DNA of 8,918 bases from Oscillospiraceae bacterium (GTDB lineage Bacteria; Bacillota; Clostridia; Oscillospirales; Acutalibacteraceae). Numbering within the stretch: position 1 is the stretch's first letter; each line of letters opens with the position of its first letter. Location of the stretch: contig CACYHJ010000211.1 in assembly GCA_902774165.1 (NCBI GenBank), forward strand, positions 1-8,918, in the 5' to 3' direction. This document shows, piece after piece, positions 1 to 6,694 of the stretch. The notes below the pieces were generated by a model. That model was given only the letters and a program-made list of their open reading frames with translations, did no database searches and was not told where the DNA came from. A program made the position numbers and the translations under genes.

Positions 1-585
1 TGTGCCTATTCCTGCGTCTTTTAATTTTCGGTAATTTTCAACCGTTGTTGCCGCAATATTAACATTCACCCTGCGGATTGCACCGTTTTTGTGATTTATT
101 GAATAAATTGTTTTGATAGATTCCAAAACATACTCAATCGGGTTATTAACAGGGTCTTCTCCCGTTTCAAGTGCAAGTCTTTTGTGTCCCATATCCTGCA
201 AAGCAATAACTTCTTCCCGAATTTCTTCCTGAGTCATTTTTTTACGGGGAATATGAGTATTTTTTGCATGATAAGGGCAGTAAACACACCCGTTTACGCA
301 GTAATTTGACAGATAAAGCGGAGCAAAAAGCACAATTCTGTTTCCGTAATATTCCTGCTTTATTTTTTTTGCAAGCGAATAGATTTCTTCGTTTTTTTCT
401 TCAATTTCGCAGGCTAATAAAACGGAGGCTTCCTTGTGAGTCAAACCGTTGCCAAGTTTTGCTTTTTCTAAAATTTTGTCAATTAACGCAACGTTATTCT
501 TGTTTTCATCGGCATATTTTAAAGTCGATAAAACTTCATCGTTATCTATAAATTCTACTGCATGAGGTGATTTTACATTATACAT
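1..585 (-). CDS. hydG: [FeFe]-hydrogenase H-cluster maturase HydG, N-terminal 195 residues (cut by window edge)
   Basis: HydG is a cytoplasmic radical-SAM enzyme that cleaves tyrosine to supply CO and cyanide for the H-cluster of [FeFe] hydrogenases. Reading the minus strand from ATG at 585 gives 195 codons that stay open to base 1. The radical-SAM cluster motif CxxxCxxC is seen as NYCVNGCVYC (Cys96, Cys100, Cys103), preceded by FAPLYLSNYC. It is followed by GHKRLALETGEDP and RRVNVNIAATTVENYRKLK, stretches I recognise as HydG-specific and not ThiH-like. A GGAGA ribosome site lies at 598-602, about 12 bases before the ATG. Family members are about 470 residues, so the C-terminal half with the second cluster lies outside the window. 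It sits 87 bases downstream of the ROK gene on the same strand, so co-transcription is possible. HydG fits fermentative hydrogen production, reported for gut Melainabacteria. The family call is firm; the host assignment is inferred. Confidence 0.93.
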   Translation of the reverse strand, partial: MYNVKSPHAVEFIDNDEVLSTLKYADENKNNVALIDKILEKAKLGNGLTHKEASVLLACEIEEKNEEIYSLAKKIKQEYYGNRIVLFAPLYLSNYCVNGCVYCPYHAKNTHIPRKKMTQEEIREEVIALQDMGHKRLALETGEDPVNNPIEYVLESIKTIYSINHKNGAIRRVNVNIAATTVENYRKLKDAGIGT

Positions 586-597
586 TTTTTGTTTTTA

Positions 598-602
598 TCT
601 CC
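598..602 (-). promoter_or_regulatory. Ribosome binding site of hydG
   Basis: GGAGA on the minus strand lies 12 bases before the ATG at 585. The spacing is on the long side, but the encoded start (MYNVKSPHAVEF) suits a HydG N-terminus and no closer purine-rich site is visible. Confidence 0.5.
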
Positions 603-620
603 AATATTAAATTTTTATGT

Positions 621-656
621 CCTCCCCTTGAGGGAGGACCGAAATCTATGATTTCG
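621..656. repeat. Double-hairpin intergenic palindrome between the ROK gene and hydG
   Basis: Two adjacent perfect stems fill most of the 87-base gap. One is CCTCCC (621-626) with GGGAGG (632-637) around a 5-base loop. The other is CGAAATC (640-646) with GATTTCG (650-656) around the loop TAT. Neither is followed by a clear U-run on the minus strand, so it does not look like a classical terminator. The GC-rich stem in AT-rich surroundings and its compact form suggest a dispersed REP-like palindrome, which may also act as an mRNA processing or stability element between the two genes. That role is inferred. Confidence 0.55.
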
Positions 657-672
657 AGGTGGGGTTTATAAT

Positions 673-1623
673 TTACTCATCAATAAGCATACTTGCACCG
701 ATTACGCCTGCACTGTTGCCTAATTGAGCCGGTACAATTTCAACAACTGAACCTGCAACAACCATTGCACGTTTTTTAACGGTTTTTCTAATCGGTTCTA
801 ATAACAAATCGCCACATTCTGCAACCCCTCCGCCAACAATTACTTTTTCTGGGTTAAGCAAATTAATAACACTTGTTAAACCAAGGCCAATATATTCGCC
901 CATAATTTCAAAAATGCGTTTTGCAACAGGGTCACCTGCTTCTGCGGCTTTGGCAACAATATAAGGTGTAATTTCGCCATCACTCGCCATTTCCGCGAAT
1001 TTAGCAGATTTACCGCCTCTGATATAGTCCTGAGCCATCGCAACAATACAAGGCCCTGATGCGTATGCCTCTAAACAGCCCGTATCTCCGCAACCGCAGA
1101 TTGCACCGTCTTTTGCAACAAGTTTAATATGTCCGATTTCGCCTGCGGCATTTGATGCCCCGCGAACAAGTTTACCGTTTATTACAAGTCCTGAACCTAT
1201 GCCCGTTCCGACAGTAATACAAACAAAATTTTCGCAGCCTTTGCCTGCTCCGAATTTCAGTTCACCCAAAGCGGCACATCTTACATCATTATCAATTTTT
1301 GTTTTAATATGAAACTCATCTTCTATCATTTTTGCGATAGGAACATCAACCCACCCCGGAATATTTGGTGCAAGTTTGACTATCCCGTTTTTATAATCGA
1401 TTTGCCCCGGGAAATCGAACCCTATGCCCTCAATGGATTTTTCATCCGTGCGGGTTTCTTTCATCAAATCTCTGATGGACTGTTTTATATTATTAACGGT
1501 ATATTCAAACCCCATTTTTGCATAAGTCGGTACACTGTTTGAATAAATAATTTTACCCTTTTCATCGACAAGAGCGATTTTCACATTCGTTCCGCCGACA
1601 TCTATTCCGATTCTTTTTCCCAT
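673..1623 (-). CDS. ROK-family sugar kinase (glucokinase-like)
   Basis: A 316-residue cytoplasmic kinase expected to phosphorylate a hexose, most likely glucose, with ATP to feed glycolysis. The N-terminal phosphate-binding motif is GIDVGGTN (residues 6-13). The catalytic Asp is Asp113 in DNDVRCAALGE. The ROK zinc and sugar-binding signature is GEIGH (Glu162, His165) followed by CGCGDTGCLE (Cys176, Cys178, Cys183, Glu185). Length is normal for the family. The frame is open to an ATG at 1668, but AAGAAGGG at 1631-1638 is spaced 7 bases from the ATG at 1623, and the protein from there starts MGKRIGID as usual, so I chose 1623. ROK members include glucokinases, N-acetylmannosamine kinases, fructokinases and repressors. 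There is no N-terminal helix-turn-helix, so this is an enzyme and not a regulator. The exact sugar cannot be read from sequence. Confidence 0.9.
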   Translation of the reverse strand: MGKRIGIDVGGTNVKIALVDEKGKIIYSNSVPTYAKMGFEYTVNNIKQSIRDLMKETRTDEKSIEGIGFDFPGQIDYKNGIVKLAPNIPGWVDVPIAKMIEDEFHIKTKIDNDVRCAALGELKFGAGKGCENFVCITVGTGIGSGLVINGKLVRGASNAAGEIGHIKLVAKDGAICGCGDTGCLEAYASGPCIVAMAQDYIRGGKSAKFAEMASDGEITPYIVAKAAEAGDPVAKRIFEIMGEYIGLGLTSVINLLNPEKVIVGGGVAECGDLLLEPIRKTVKKRAMVVAGSVVEIVPAQLGNSAGVIGASMLIDE

Positions 1624-1630
1624 AATCATT

Positions 1631-1638
1631 CCCTTCTT
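1631..1638 (-). promoter_or_regulatory. Ribosome binding site that fixes the ROK kinase start
   Basis: AAGAAGGG on the minus strand is 7 bases from the ATG at 1623 but only 1 base from the in-frame ATG at 1629. It therefore supports the MGKRIGID start over the longer reading from 1668. Confidence 0.7.
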
Positions 1639-1656
1639 AAAACTACCTGCATTTTT

Positions 1657-1665
1657 ATGATAGCA
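1657..1665 (-). promoter_or_regulatory. Possible extended -10 promoter of the ROK kinase
   Basis: The minus strand reads TGCTATCAT, an extended -10 form (TG, one base, then TATCAT), about 33 bases before the start codon. The hexamer 17 bases further upstream is TTATCC, a poor -35 that lies within the 9-bp tandem repeat. The extended -10 could compensate. This is a motif-level guess only. Confidence 0.35.
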
Positions 1666-1676
1666 CAAAAAAATAA

Positions 1677-1717
1677 GTCGGATAAGTTTGATAAGTCGGA
1701 TAAGCAGGATAAGTCAG
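1677..1717. repeat. Imperfect 9-bp tandem repeat, possible operator
   Basis: Four and a half units follow one another: GTCGGATAA, GTTTGATAA, GTCGGATAA, GCAGGATAA, then GTCAG. An inverted copy, ACTTATCCG, occurs at 1777-1785 on the other side of the intergenic region. The array overlaps the expected -35 area of the ROK promoter, so regulator binding is conceivable. Simple replication slippage is the alternative. The rest of 1624-1899 is AT-rich, with TTGTAA repeats at 1793 and 1803 and TATAAC at 1819-1824 that may belong to the promoter of the gene starting at 1900. None of these has convincing spacing. Confidence 0.5.
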
Positions 1718-1899
1718 TATCAGGTCATTAATATTTGTAATAACTCTATATAGAAAATAATTAATTTCTGAAAAGAACTTATCCGGCTTTAATTGTAAAC
1801 ATTTGTAACAATACCTTTTATAACCTAAAGTTTATAGTAAAAAATGCCGTCAAACCACATGATAGAACATGTCCAAAACCGATTTTAGAAAGGAAAAAA

Positions 1900-3879
1900 A
1901 TGGGATTAGCGGCATCACAAGCAAGATTACTAACTATCACAGCCAGAAAAGCAGACTGTGAGTTTGAATCTATGAAATTATCTCATGAGAAAATTGCTCT
2001 GTCTCGTGATATGGAGCGAATCTCTGATGAGTACCAAAACGCTATGAACAAAACTAAACTTATCTATGATTATTACGGTACCGGCACAAGCGATATGGCT
2101 TTAACCTACGGACTTTTGATGACTCCGTCGGTTTACAACGATTATTATCCGAAACTTTTAACGGACAACGTAAACAGAGTTGTTTTAAACGGTCCTTATG
2201 CGACAGCAGCAAAAGCCGCAGGTATTCCTATTGAAGGCTATAACGGAACCCCGTCCTCAGAGGTTCGTAACCTGTTTATCGAATCTTTAAGAGATTCGGG
2301 GGTTATCGCTGCATCTACGGCAGCAAGCATTGAGAGTGTATCATATAACAATGCGGTCGGCTTAGGCGCAACCTTCTCGGCAACAACAGCAACTCAGGAT
2401 ATTACGTACGATGATCTGCTTGAAATGATAAAAGCGTACAGTATTGATACAAAAGATTATGGTGTTGTACTCGGCGAATCATTAATAAATTCGGCAACTC
2501 CGTCATATCCTGATGCGTCATTATCAGCAGACGGCGGAAATGGGAACAATTACTGGGTAGACGCATATGATATCGACGGAAGTGGTAATAGCAGAAGTCT
2601 TAGTAATAAAACAGGAGTTGGGAATAAAGATTCAGGTTCTGCAGCAATAAGCTTATATGATTTGCTTGCAGGGAAAAAAGAATATGTATTATCCGGTCAT
2701 GGCGGCAGAGGTCCGAATACCCCGCTTTGCGAAGTTGCCATTTTGCAACAAATAATAGTCGGAACCGAAAACTCTAATTCATTCTTAAATTGGATGGTTG
2801 ATCAGTTCAGCGCGGTTTTAGGCGGAGTAGCAGAAAACGATTTGGCTCTGCAATATGCCTACGATCAAGTTTATCAACTTGTTTATCCTGATGAAAAAAT
2901 TCAGGATTTGGCAACAAAATGGAAGAATGACGGTTTTACTACAAAAGGGCGTAATGACCAAAGTGATTATTCGTGTAAAAATAAAGACGGCAACACGGTC
3001 ACGGATCTTCGCTATGCGCGTTATGAGATTGCCTCCGGCAAGCCCGATCTGCATCCGCTGCCGCATCTGACCGTGCTGGACGGGGCGGACTGCGACACCC
3101 TGAAGATTACGCTGCGCGACCCCTATACCGGCGTTGAAGCGGATCTGTATTATACCGTCTTCAATACCTGCGACGTCATCACAAAGCACGCCGTTGTTCG
3201 CAACTGCGGGACGGACGCCGTGATCCTTGACCGGGCGCTGAGCCTGAGCGTGGACCTGCCGACAATGGATTACGACCTCATCACGCTCTGGGGCCGCCAC
3301 GTCAAGGAGCGACAGTTTGAGCGCAGACCGCTTGCCCACGGCATTCAGGGAATCCACAGCAAGCGCGGCTCCTCCTCTCACAGCCACAATCCCTTTGCCG
3401 CCCTGATCGCTGCCGGCGGCGGGGAGGATACCGGCGACGCATACGGCTTCAATTTCATTTACAGCGGCAATTACGAGATCGCCGCCGAGGTGGATCACAA
3501 CGCGACGACCCGCCTTGTCATGGGAATCGATCCCACGGATTTTGAATGGAATCTCGCACCCGGCGAGGCTTTTACGACCCCTGAGGCTGTCATGGTCTTC
3601 TCCTGCGAGGGCCTGGGCGGCATGAGCCGGACCTTCCACCGGGCGTATAACGAATATCTGATCCGCGGCCGTTGGAAAACCGAAAAACGCCCGCTGCTGA
3701 TCAACAGCTGGGAGGCTGCGTACTTCGATTTTGATACGGACAAGCTGATTTCCTTTGCCGAGCGGGCGAAGGAGACCGGCATCGAGATGCTGGTGATGGA
3801 CGACGGCTGGTTCGGCCGCCGCAACGACGACACCACCAGCCTTGGCGACTGGTATATCAATACCGAGAATCTGGTATGA
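1900..3879 (+). CDS. Chimeric reading frame: Melainabacteria-type protein (1900 to ~2988) running into a GH36 alpha-galactosidase fragment (~2987 to 3876)
   Basis: AGAAAGGA at 1887-1894 is 5 bases before the ATG, so the start is well supported. Residues 1 to about 360 begin MGLAASQARLLTITARKADC, with a charged helical or coiled-coil-like stretch to about residue 60 and no signal peptide or membrane segment. I associate this start with proteins of unknown function common in gut Gastranaerophilales. A Ca-loop-like DAYDIDGSGN lies near residue 225, without proof of binding. From about residue 363 (TVTDLRYARYEI) the protein abruptly becomes GH36 alpha-galactosidase, with DVITKHAVVRN, WGRHVKERQFE, INSWEAAYFDFD and the barrel motif MLVMDDGWFGRRND. 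Base composition and codon use change at the same point. The frame stops at TGA 3877-3879 just before the next GH36 motif. The 659-residue product is probably not real: the first part lacks its true C-terminus and the second its N-terminus, roughly 100-130 residues judging from the usual 720-740. Confidence 0.7.
   Translation: MGLAASQARLLTITARKADCEFESMKLSHEKIALSRDMERISDEYQNAMNKTKLIYDYYGTGTSDMALTYGLLMTPSVYNDYYPKLLTDNVNRVVLNGPYATAAKAAGIPIEGYNGTPSSEVRNLFIESLRDSGVIAASTAASIESVSYNNAVGLGATFSATTATQDITYDDLLEMIKAYSIDTKDYGVVLGESLINSATPSYPDASLSADGGNGNNYWVDAYDIDGSGNSRSLSNKTGVGNKDSGSAAISLYDLLAGKKEYVLSGHGGRGPNTPLCEVAILQQIIVGTENSNSFLNWMVDQFSAVLGGVAENDLALQYAYDQVYQLVYPDEKIQDLATKWKNDGFTTKGRNDQSDYSCKNKDGNTVTDLRYARYEIASGKPDLHPLPHLTVLDGADCDTLKITLRDPYTGVEADLYYTVFNTCDVITKHAVVRNCGTDAVILDRALSLSVDLPTMDYDLITLWGRHVKERQFERRPLAHGIQGIHSKRGSSSHSHNPFAALIAAGGGEDTGDAYGFNFIYSGNYEIAAEVDHNATTRLVMGIDPTDFEWNLAPGEAFTTPEAVMVFSCEGLGGMSRTFHRAYNEYLIRGRWKTEKRPLLINSWEAAYFDFDTDKLISFAERAKETGIEMLVMDDGWFGRRNDDTTSLGDWYINTENLV
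2975..3005. other. Junction between two genomes (probable misassembly or library chimera)
   Basis: To the left the coding sequence is AT-rich (for example the codons TGT AAA AAT AAA). From GACGGC at 2986-2991 onward it is GC-rich, and GH36 similarity starts at once with DGNTVTDLRY. The exact base cannot be fixed because a few bases around AAAGACGGC could belong to either side. No insertion sequence, integrase, tRNA or target duplication is visible at the join, which speaks against ordinary mobile-element transfer. Confidence 0.8.
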
Positions 3880-4813
3880 GCCGGAGATGATCTCCCCGGA
3901 TTCCGACCTTTACCGCGCCCATCCGGACTGGGCGGTGCACGTGCCGGGACGTGAGAATTCCCCCGGGCGGCAGCAGTACGTTCTGGACGTGTCCCGAGAG
4001 GACGTGCGCGACAATATTTTCGGACAGATGTGCTCTGTCCTGAAGAATTACCGGATCGACTATCTCAAATGGGATTTCAACCGCAATCTCTCCGAGGCGG
4101 GCTCCGCGCTTCTTCCGCCGGAACGCGCCCATGAATTCTTCCACCGCTTTACGCTGGGTACCTACGATCTGATGGACCGCCTTGTGACGGAATTCCCGGA
4201 TCTTCTGATCGAAAACTGCTCCGGCGGCGGCGGACGGTTCGATCCCGGTATGCTTTATTACTCTCCGCAGATCTGGACCAGCGACAATACCGACCCCATT
4301 GAGCGGCTGATGATCCAGTTCGGTACGTCCCTCTGCTATCCCGCGTCTACCATGGGCGCGCACGTTTCCCGGTGCGACCGGACCGACTACCGCACCAAGG
4401 GCGACGTGGCGCTCTGGGGCACCTTCGGCTATGAGCTTGACCCCAACAAGCTCACCGAGGAGGAAAAAGAGATCGTCAAGGAGCAGGTCGCCGAATATCA
4501 TAAGTATTACCGGCTGATCCGCGGCGGAGACCTTTACCGCCTGATCTCGCCCTGGGACAACGCGTTCCGCTGCGCGTGGAGCTTTGTGGCGAACGATAAA
4601 TCCGAAGCGCTTGTCACCGTCGTGACCATGCGGATGGCGCAGGAGACGCTGTTCCGCCTGAAGCTCAAGGGCCTTGACCCGCAGAAGTATTACCGCAATG
4701 AAGCGGACGGGCAGGTTTATTCCGGCTCGCTGCTCATGTACGCCGGCATGGAGATGACCGGACAAGCCGAAGGCGACGGCGCAAGCTGCAAGATTTATCT
4801 GAGGGAAGTTTAA
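3872..4813 (+). pseudogene. GH36 alpha-galactosidase, catalytic and C-terminal part, out of frame with the upstream part
   Basis: GH36 enzymes release terminal alpha-1,6-galactose from raffinose-type sugars and galactomannans; lack of any visible export signal is uninformative because the N-terminus is missing. This part starts at WYEPEMISPDSDLYRAHPDW. It includes the nucleophile Asp (codon 4073-4075) in YLKWDFNR, the ENCSGGGGRFD loop, the acid/base Asp (codon 4283-4285) in WTSDNTD, CYPASTMGAHVS, and a C-terminal beta domain ending SCKIYLREV. It is shifted +1 against the upstream GH36 segment. Family members carry about 20 residues (typically PGGL...ALGLKFGI) between NTENL and WYEPEM. These are absent, so a deletion of 3k+2 bases (roughly 60) has occurred at 3871-3874. 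An ATG at 3842 would open this frame, but its first residues (MATGISIPRI) do not match the family. Both catalytic residues are intact, so the parent gene was probably functional and the break may be an assembly fault. Confidence 0.85.
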
Positions 4814-4911
4814 GGCAACACCGCACAAATACGAATGCGCGTCTTGCCCCATCTTTGTTCCGTCATCTTGCACAGATTCTCCTTGACAACCGTCAGGTTG
4901 CCTGCCCAGAC
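4814..4911. other. Intergenic stretch, possible copy of a dispersed repeat
   Basis: Between the GH36 stop and the hairpin lies a non-coding stretch starting GGCAACACCGCACAAATAC and containing TTGCCCCATCTTTGTTCCG. It resembles, from memory only, a family of dispersed intergenic repeats in gut clostridia. Nothing inside the window repeats it. TTGACA at 4883-4888 has no matching -10 at 17 bases. Confidence 0.25.
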
Positions 4912-4916
4912 TCTTT

Positions 4917-4965
4917 GATGTGAAATGTGAACTGCGAAAAGAAATCGCATCTCACATTTCACATC
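4917..4965. repeat. Strong intergenic hairpin (14-bp perfect outer stem)
   Basis: GATGTGAAATGTGA (4917-4930) pairs perfectly with TCACATTTCACATC (4952-4965). After a 2x2 mismatch, TGCGA (4933-4937) pairs with TCGCA (4945-4949) around a 7-base loop. It lies 31 bases before the dockerin-protein start. No T-run follows, so a terminator for the GH36 gene is possible but unproven. The TGTGAAA direct repeats within each arm suggest a palindromic mobile repeat (MITE- or REP-like). Confidence 0.7.
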
Positions 4966-4983
4966 TCATATCTTACTGAACTC

Positions 4984-4990
4984 CGGAGGT
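4984..4990 (+). promoter_or_regulatory. Strong ribosome binding site of the dockerin protein gene
   Basis: CGGAGGT, close to the full anti-Shine-Dalgarno match, lies 6 bases before ATG 4997, and the protein then starts with a signal peptide. This fixes the start. Confidence 0.8.
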
Positions 4991-4996
4991 GTTTCA

Positions 4997-6682
4997 ATGA
5001 CTCTGAAAAAAATTCTGTCCGTACTTCTCTCCCTTTTGCTGATCTGTTCCTGCTATGCCGGGATCACGTCCTTCGCGGCAAAGGAATTTGACAACATCGA
5101 AGACGCCGGGCGTTATCTTCGTCAGTGCATGAGCGATCGGGCAGATACCGTTGAACTCGATCTGCGCGTCCCGGTCTCCGCAATTTCCGGCGGAACCTAC
5201 TTCAACGACCTGATCGACGATATCGAGGATCAGGCGCTGCTTCACACCGGCGTACCCACGGAGGGCGACTATATCAACAATCATTATGAACAGATGGACG
5301 TGTCGCTTGCCGCGCAGATTTTCACCGAAGACTGTATTGTGAGTCTTACGTTTTACCTTACCTATCGCACGTCGAAAGATCGGGAAAAAGATATGAACAA
5401 AAAGGTCGCCGAGGTCGTCGCCGGGCTCGGCGCGGAGAATATGAACGATTATGAAAAGGTTGTCGCCGTTCACGATTATATTCTCGATCACGTCACCTAT
5501 GATCACGAACACGTGGGGGACGATTCCTATCTGCCCCAGTTTACCGCATGCGCCGCGCTGATCGAAGGCACCGCCGTGTGTCAGGGATACGCCACGCTGA
5601 TGTACCGCCTTCTGCTGGAGCTGGGCGTGGACTGCCGCGTCGTTACCGGCACCGTGGCGGGCGAGGGCCACGGCTGGAATATCGTGAAGCTGGGCGACCT
5701 GTATTATAATATCGACGCGACGTTTGACGACGATGAGAACGGTTCTTCCCGGGCGTATTTCCTGAAAAGCGCCGCGAATTTCGAGGATCATCTGCGGGAT
5801 CCGGAGTTCCTGACGCAGCGGTTTATCGACGCGTACCCGATGGCGGACGAGGATTATGCCGGCGACGGCAGCGAGCTTTCCGAGCGAGCGGAAACCACCG
5901 TCCCGCCCGAAGTCCCGACGGACCCGCCGACCGCAACCGATCCGGTAATCCCCACCACGCAGGAGCCTCCGACGGAAACAGAGACGGTAATCCCCACTAC
6001 GCAGGAGTCTCCGACGGCAACCGAGACGATAATCCCCACCACGCAGGAACCGCCGACGGAAACACAGTCGGTAATCCCAACCACACAGGAGCCTCCGACG
6101 GAAACAGAGACGGTAATCCCCACTACGCAGGAGTTTCCGACGCAAACCGAGTCGGTGGTCCCGACCACACAGGAACCGCCGACGGAAACAGAGACGGTAA
6201 TCCCCACTACGCAGGAGCCTCCGACGCAAACCGAATCGGTGGTCCCGACCACGCAGGAACTTCCGACGCAAACCGAGTCGGTGGTCCCGACCACGCAGGA
6301 ACTTCCGACGCAAACCGAGTCGGTGATCCCGACCACGCAGGAGCCGCCCGCGGAATCAAGCACCCAAACAACGGCTCCCGGGCCGGAGAAGCCGGGAATT
6401 CCCGCCGGTCTGAGCTACGGCGACGCGAATCTTGACGGAAAGCTGCGCTCGGACGACGCCCGCCGGATCCTGCGGCACGCCGCGCGGATCGCTCTGTTTA
6501 CGGACGAACGGGCGATGATACTCTGCGATATGAACGGCGACGGTAAAGTCAACGCCTCCGACGCGCGTCTTGCGCTGCGGGCCGCGGCGAAAATGGACCC
6601 GGCTATTCCTTACGCGCCGTCCGCAAACGGGACGTCCGCCGTTTCCTTCACACGGACAAGAAAAAATATTTACGTTATCTGA
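4997..6682 (+). CDS. Secreted dockerin protein with transglutaminase-like domain and Thr/Pro-rich repeat linker
   Basis: 561 residues. Residues 1-28 form a signal peptide (MTLKK, then a Leu-rich core) with a likely cut after SFAA; ICSC at 16-19 is a weak alternative lipobox. Residues about 150-250 are a transglutaminase-like, papain-fold domain with a visible triad: Cys195 in TAVCQGYA, His225 in GEGHGWN and Asp240 in YYNIDATFDD. Such domains in secreted clostridial proteins may act as peptidases or cross-linkers; which one applies here is unknown. Residues 310-449 are ten 14-residue repeats forming a flexible, possibly O-glycosylated linker. The C-terminus is a type I dockerin with two F-hand calcium loops, DANLDGKLRSDD (476-487) and DMNGDGKVNASD (511-522). 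The first has Arg at loop position 9. A dockerin implies docking to a cohesin scaffold outside the cell (cellulosome-like). The GH31 gene begins 12 bases after the stop, so the two are probably co-transcribed. Confidence 0.9.
   Translation: MTLKKILSVLLSLLLICSCYAGITSFAAKEFDNIEDAGRYLRQCMSDRADTVELDLRVPVSAISGGTYFNDLIDDIEDQALLHTGVPTEGDYINNHYEQMDVSLAAQIFTEDCIVSLTFYLTYRTSKDREKDMNKKVAEVVAGLGAENMNDYEKVVAVHDYILDHVTYDHEHVGDDSYLPQFTACAALIEGTAVCQGYATLMYRLLLELGVDCRVVTGTVAGEGHGWNIVKLGDLYYNIDATFDDDENGSSRAYFLKSAANFEDHLRDPEFLTQRFIDAYPMADEDYAGDGSELSERAETTVPPEVPTDPPTATDPVIPTTQEPPTETETVIPTTQESPTATETIIPTTQEPPTETQSVIPTTQEPPTETETVIPTTQEFPTQTESVVPTTQEPPTETETVIPTTQEPPTQTESVVPTTQELPTQTESVVPTTQELPTQTESVIPTTQEPPAESSTQTTAPGPEKPGIPAGLSYGDANLDGKLRSDDARRILRHAARIALFTDERAMILCDMNGDGKVNASDARLALRAAAKMDPAIPYAPSANGTSAVSFTRTRKNIYVI
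5924..6343 (+). repeat. Ten tandem 42-bp coding repeats (14 residues each)
   Basis: The unit consensus is PPTETETVIPTTQE, with variants such as LPTQTESVVPTTQE. Units 2 (5966-6007) and 5 (6092-6133) are identical base for base, including synonymous codons, and unit 7 differs by one base. Units 9 and 10 differ by two bases. The array therefore spreads by DNA-level duplication or conversion. It encodes the linker between the transglutaminase-like domain and the dockerin. Copy number is likely to vary between strains and could be mis-assembled from short reads. Confidence 0.93.
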
Positions 6683-6694
6683 CGAGGTACTACC

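Noticed and set aside
264..551. 95-residue plus-strand open frame
   Set aside because: It is antisense to hydG, whose radical-SAM cysteines are unmistakable.
3842..3871. Separate alpha-galactosidase start at ATG 3842
   Set aside because: Its first ten residues are out-of-frame reading of the GDWYINTEN segment, and no ribosome site precedes it.
1900..3879. A novel surface protein fused to an alpha-galactosidase as a new system
   Set aside because: Base composition, codon use and lineage character change at one point within a domain and the GH36 part is truncated, so a chimera is the simpler explanation.
3857..4873. Minus-strand open frame opposite the alpha-galactosidase
   Set aside because: It is antisense to conserved GH36 motifs and has no start signal.
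4883..4911. TTGACA as a -35 box for the dockerin gene
   Set aside because: The hexamer at 17 bases spacing is CCAGAC, not a -10 sequence.
4994..6313. 439-residue minus-strand open frame with Arg-rich repeats
   Set aside because: It mirrors the dockerin gene in GC-rich DNA where stop codons are rare; it has no ribosome site and no recognisable domain.
5924..6343. CRISPR-like regular repeat array
   Set aside because: The 42-bp units are directly adjacent with no spacers and keep an open coding frame.
5854..6363. Long minus-strand open frame of Cys/Val/Gly repeats
   Set aside because: It is the complement of the 42-bp coding repeats; the plus-strand protein has a signal peptide, ribosome site and known domains, and the minus frame has none.
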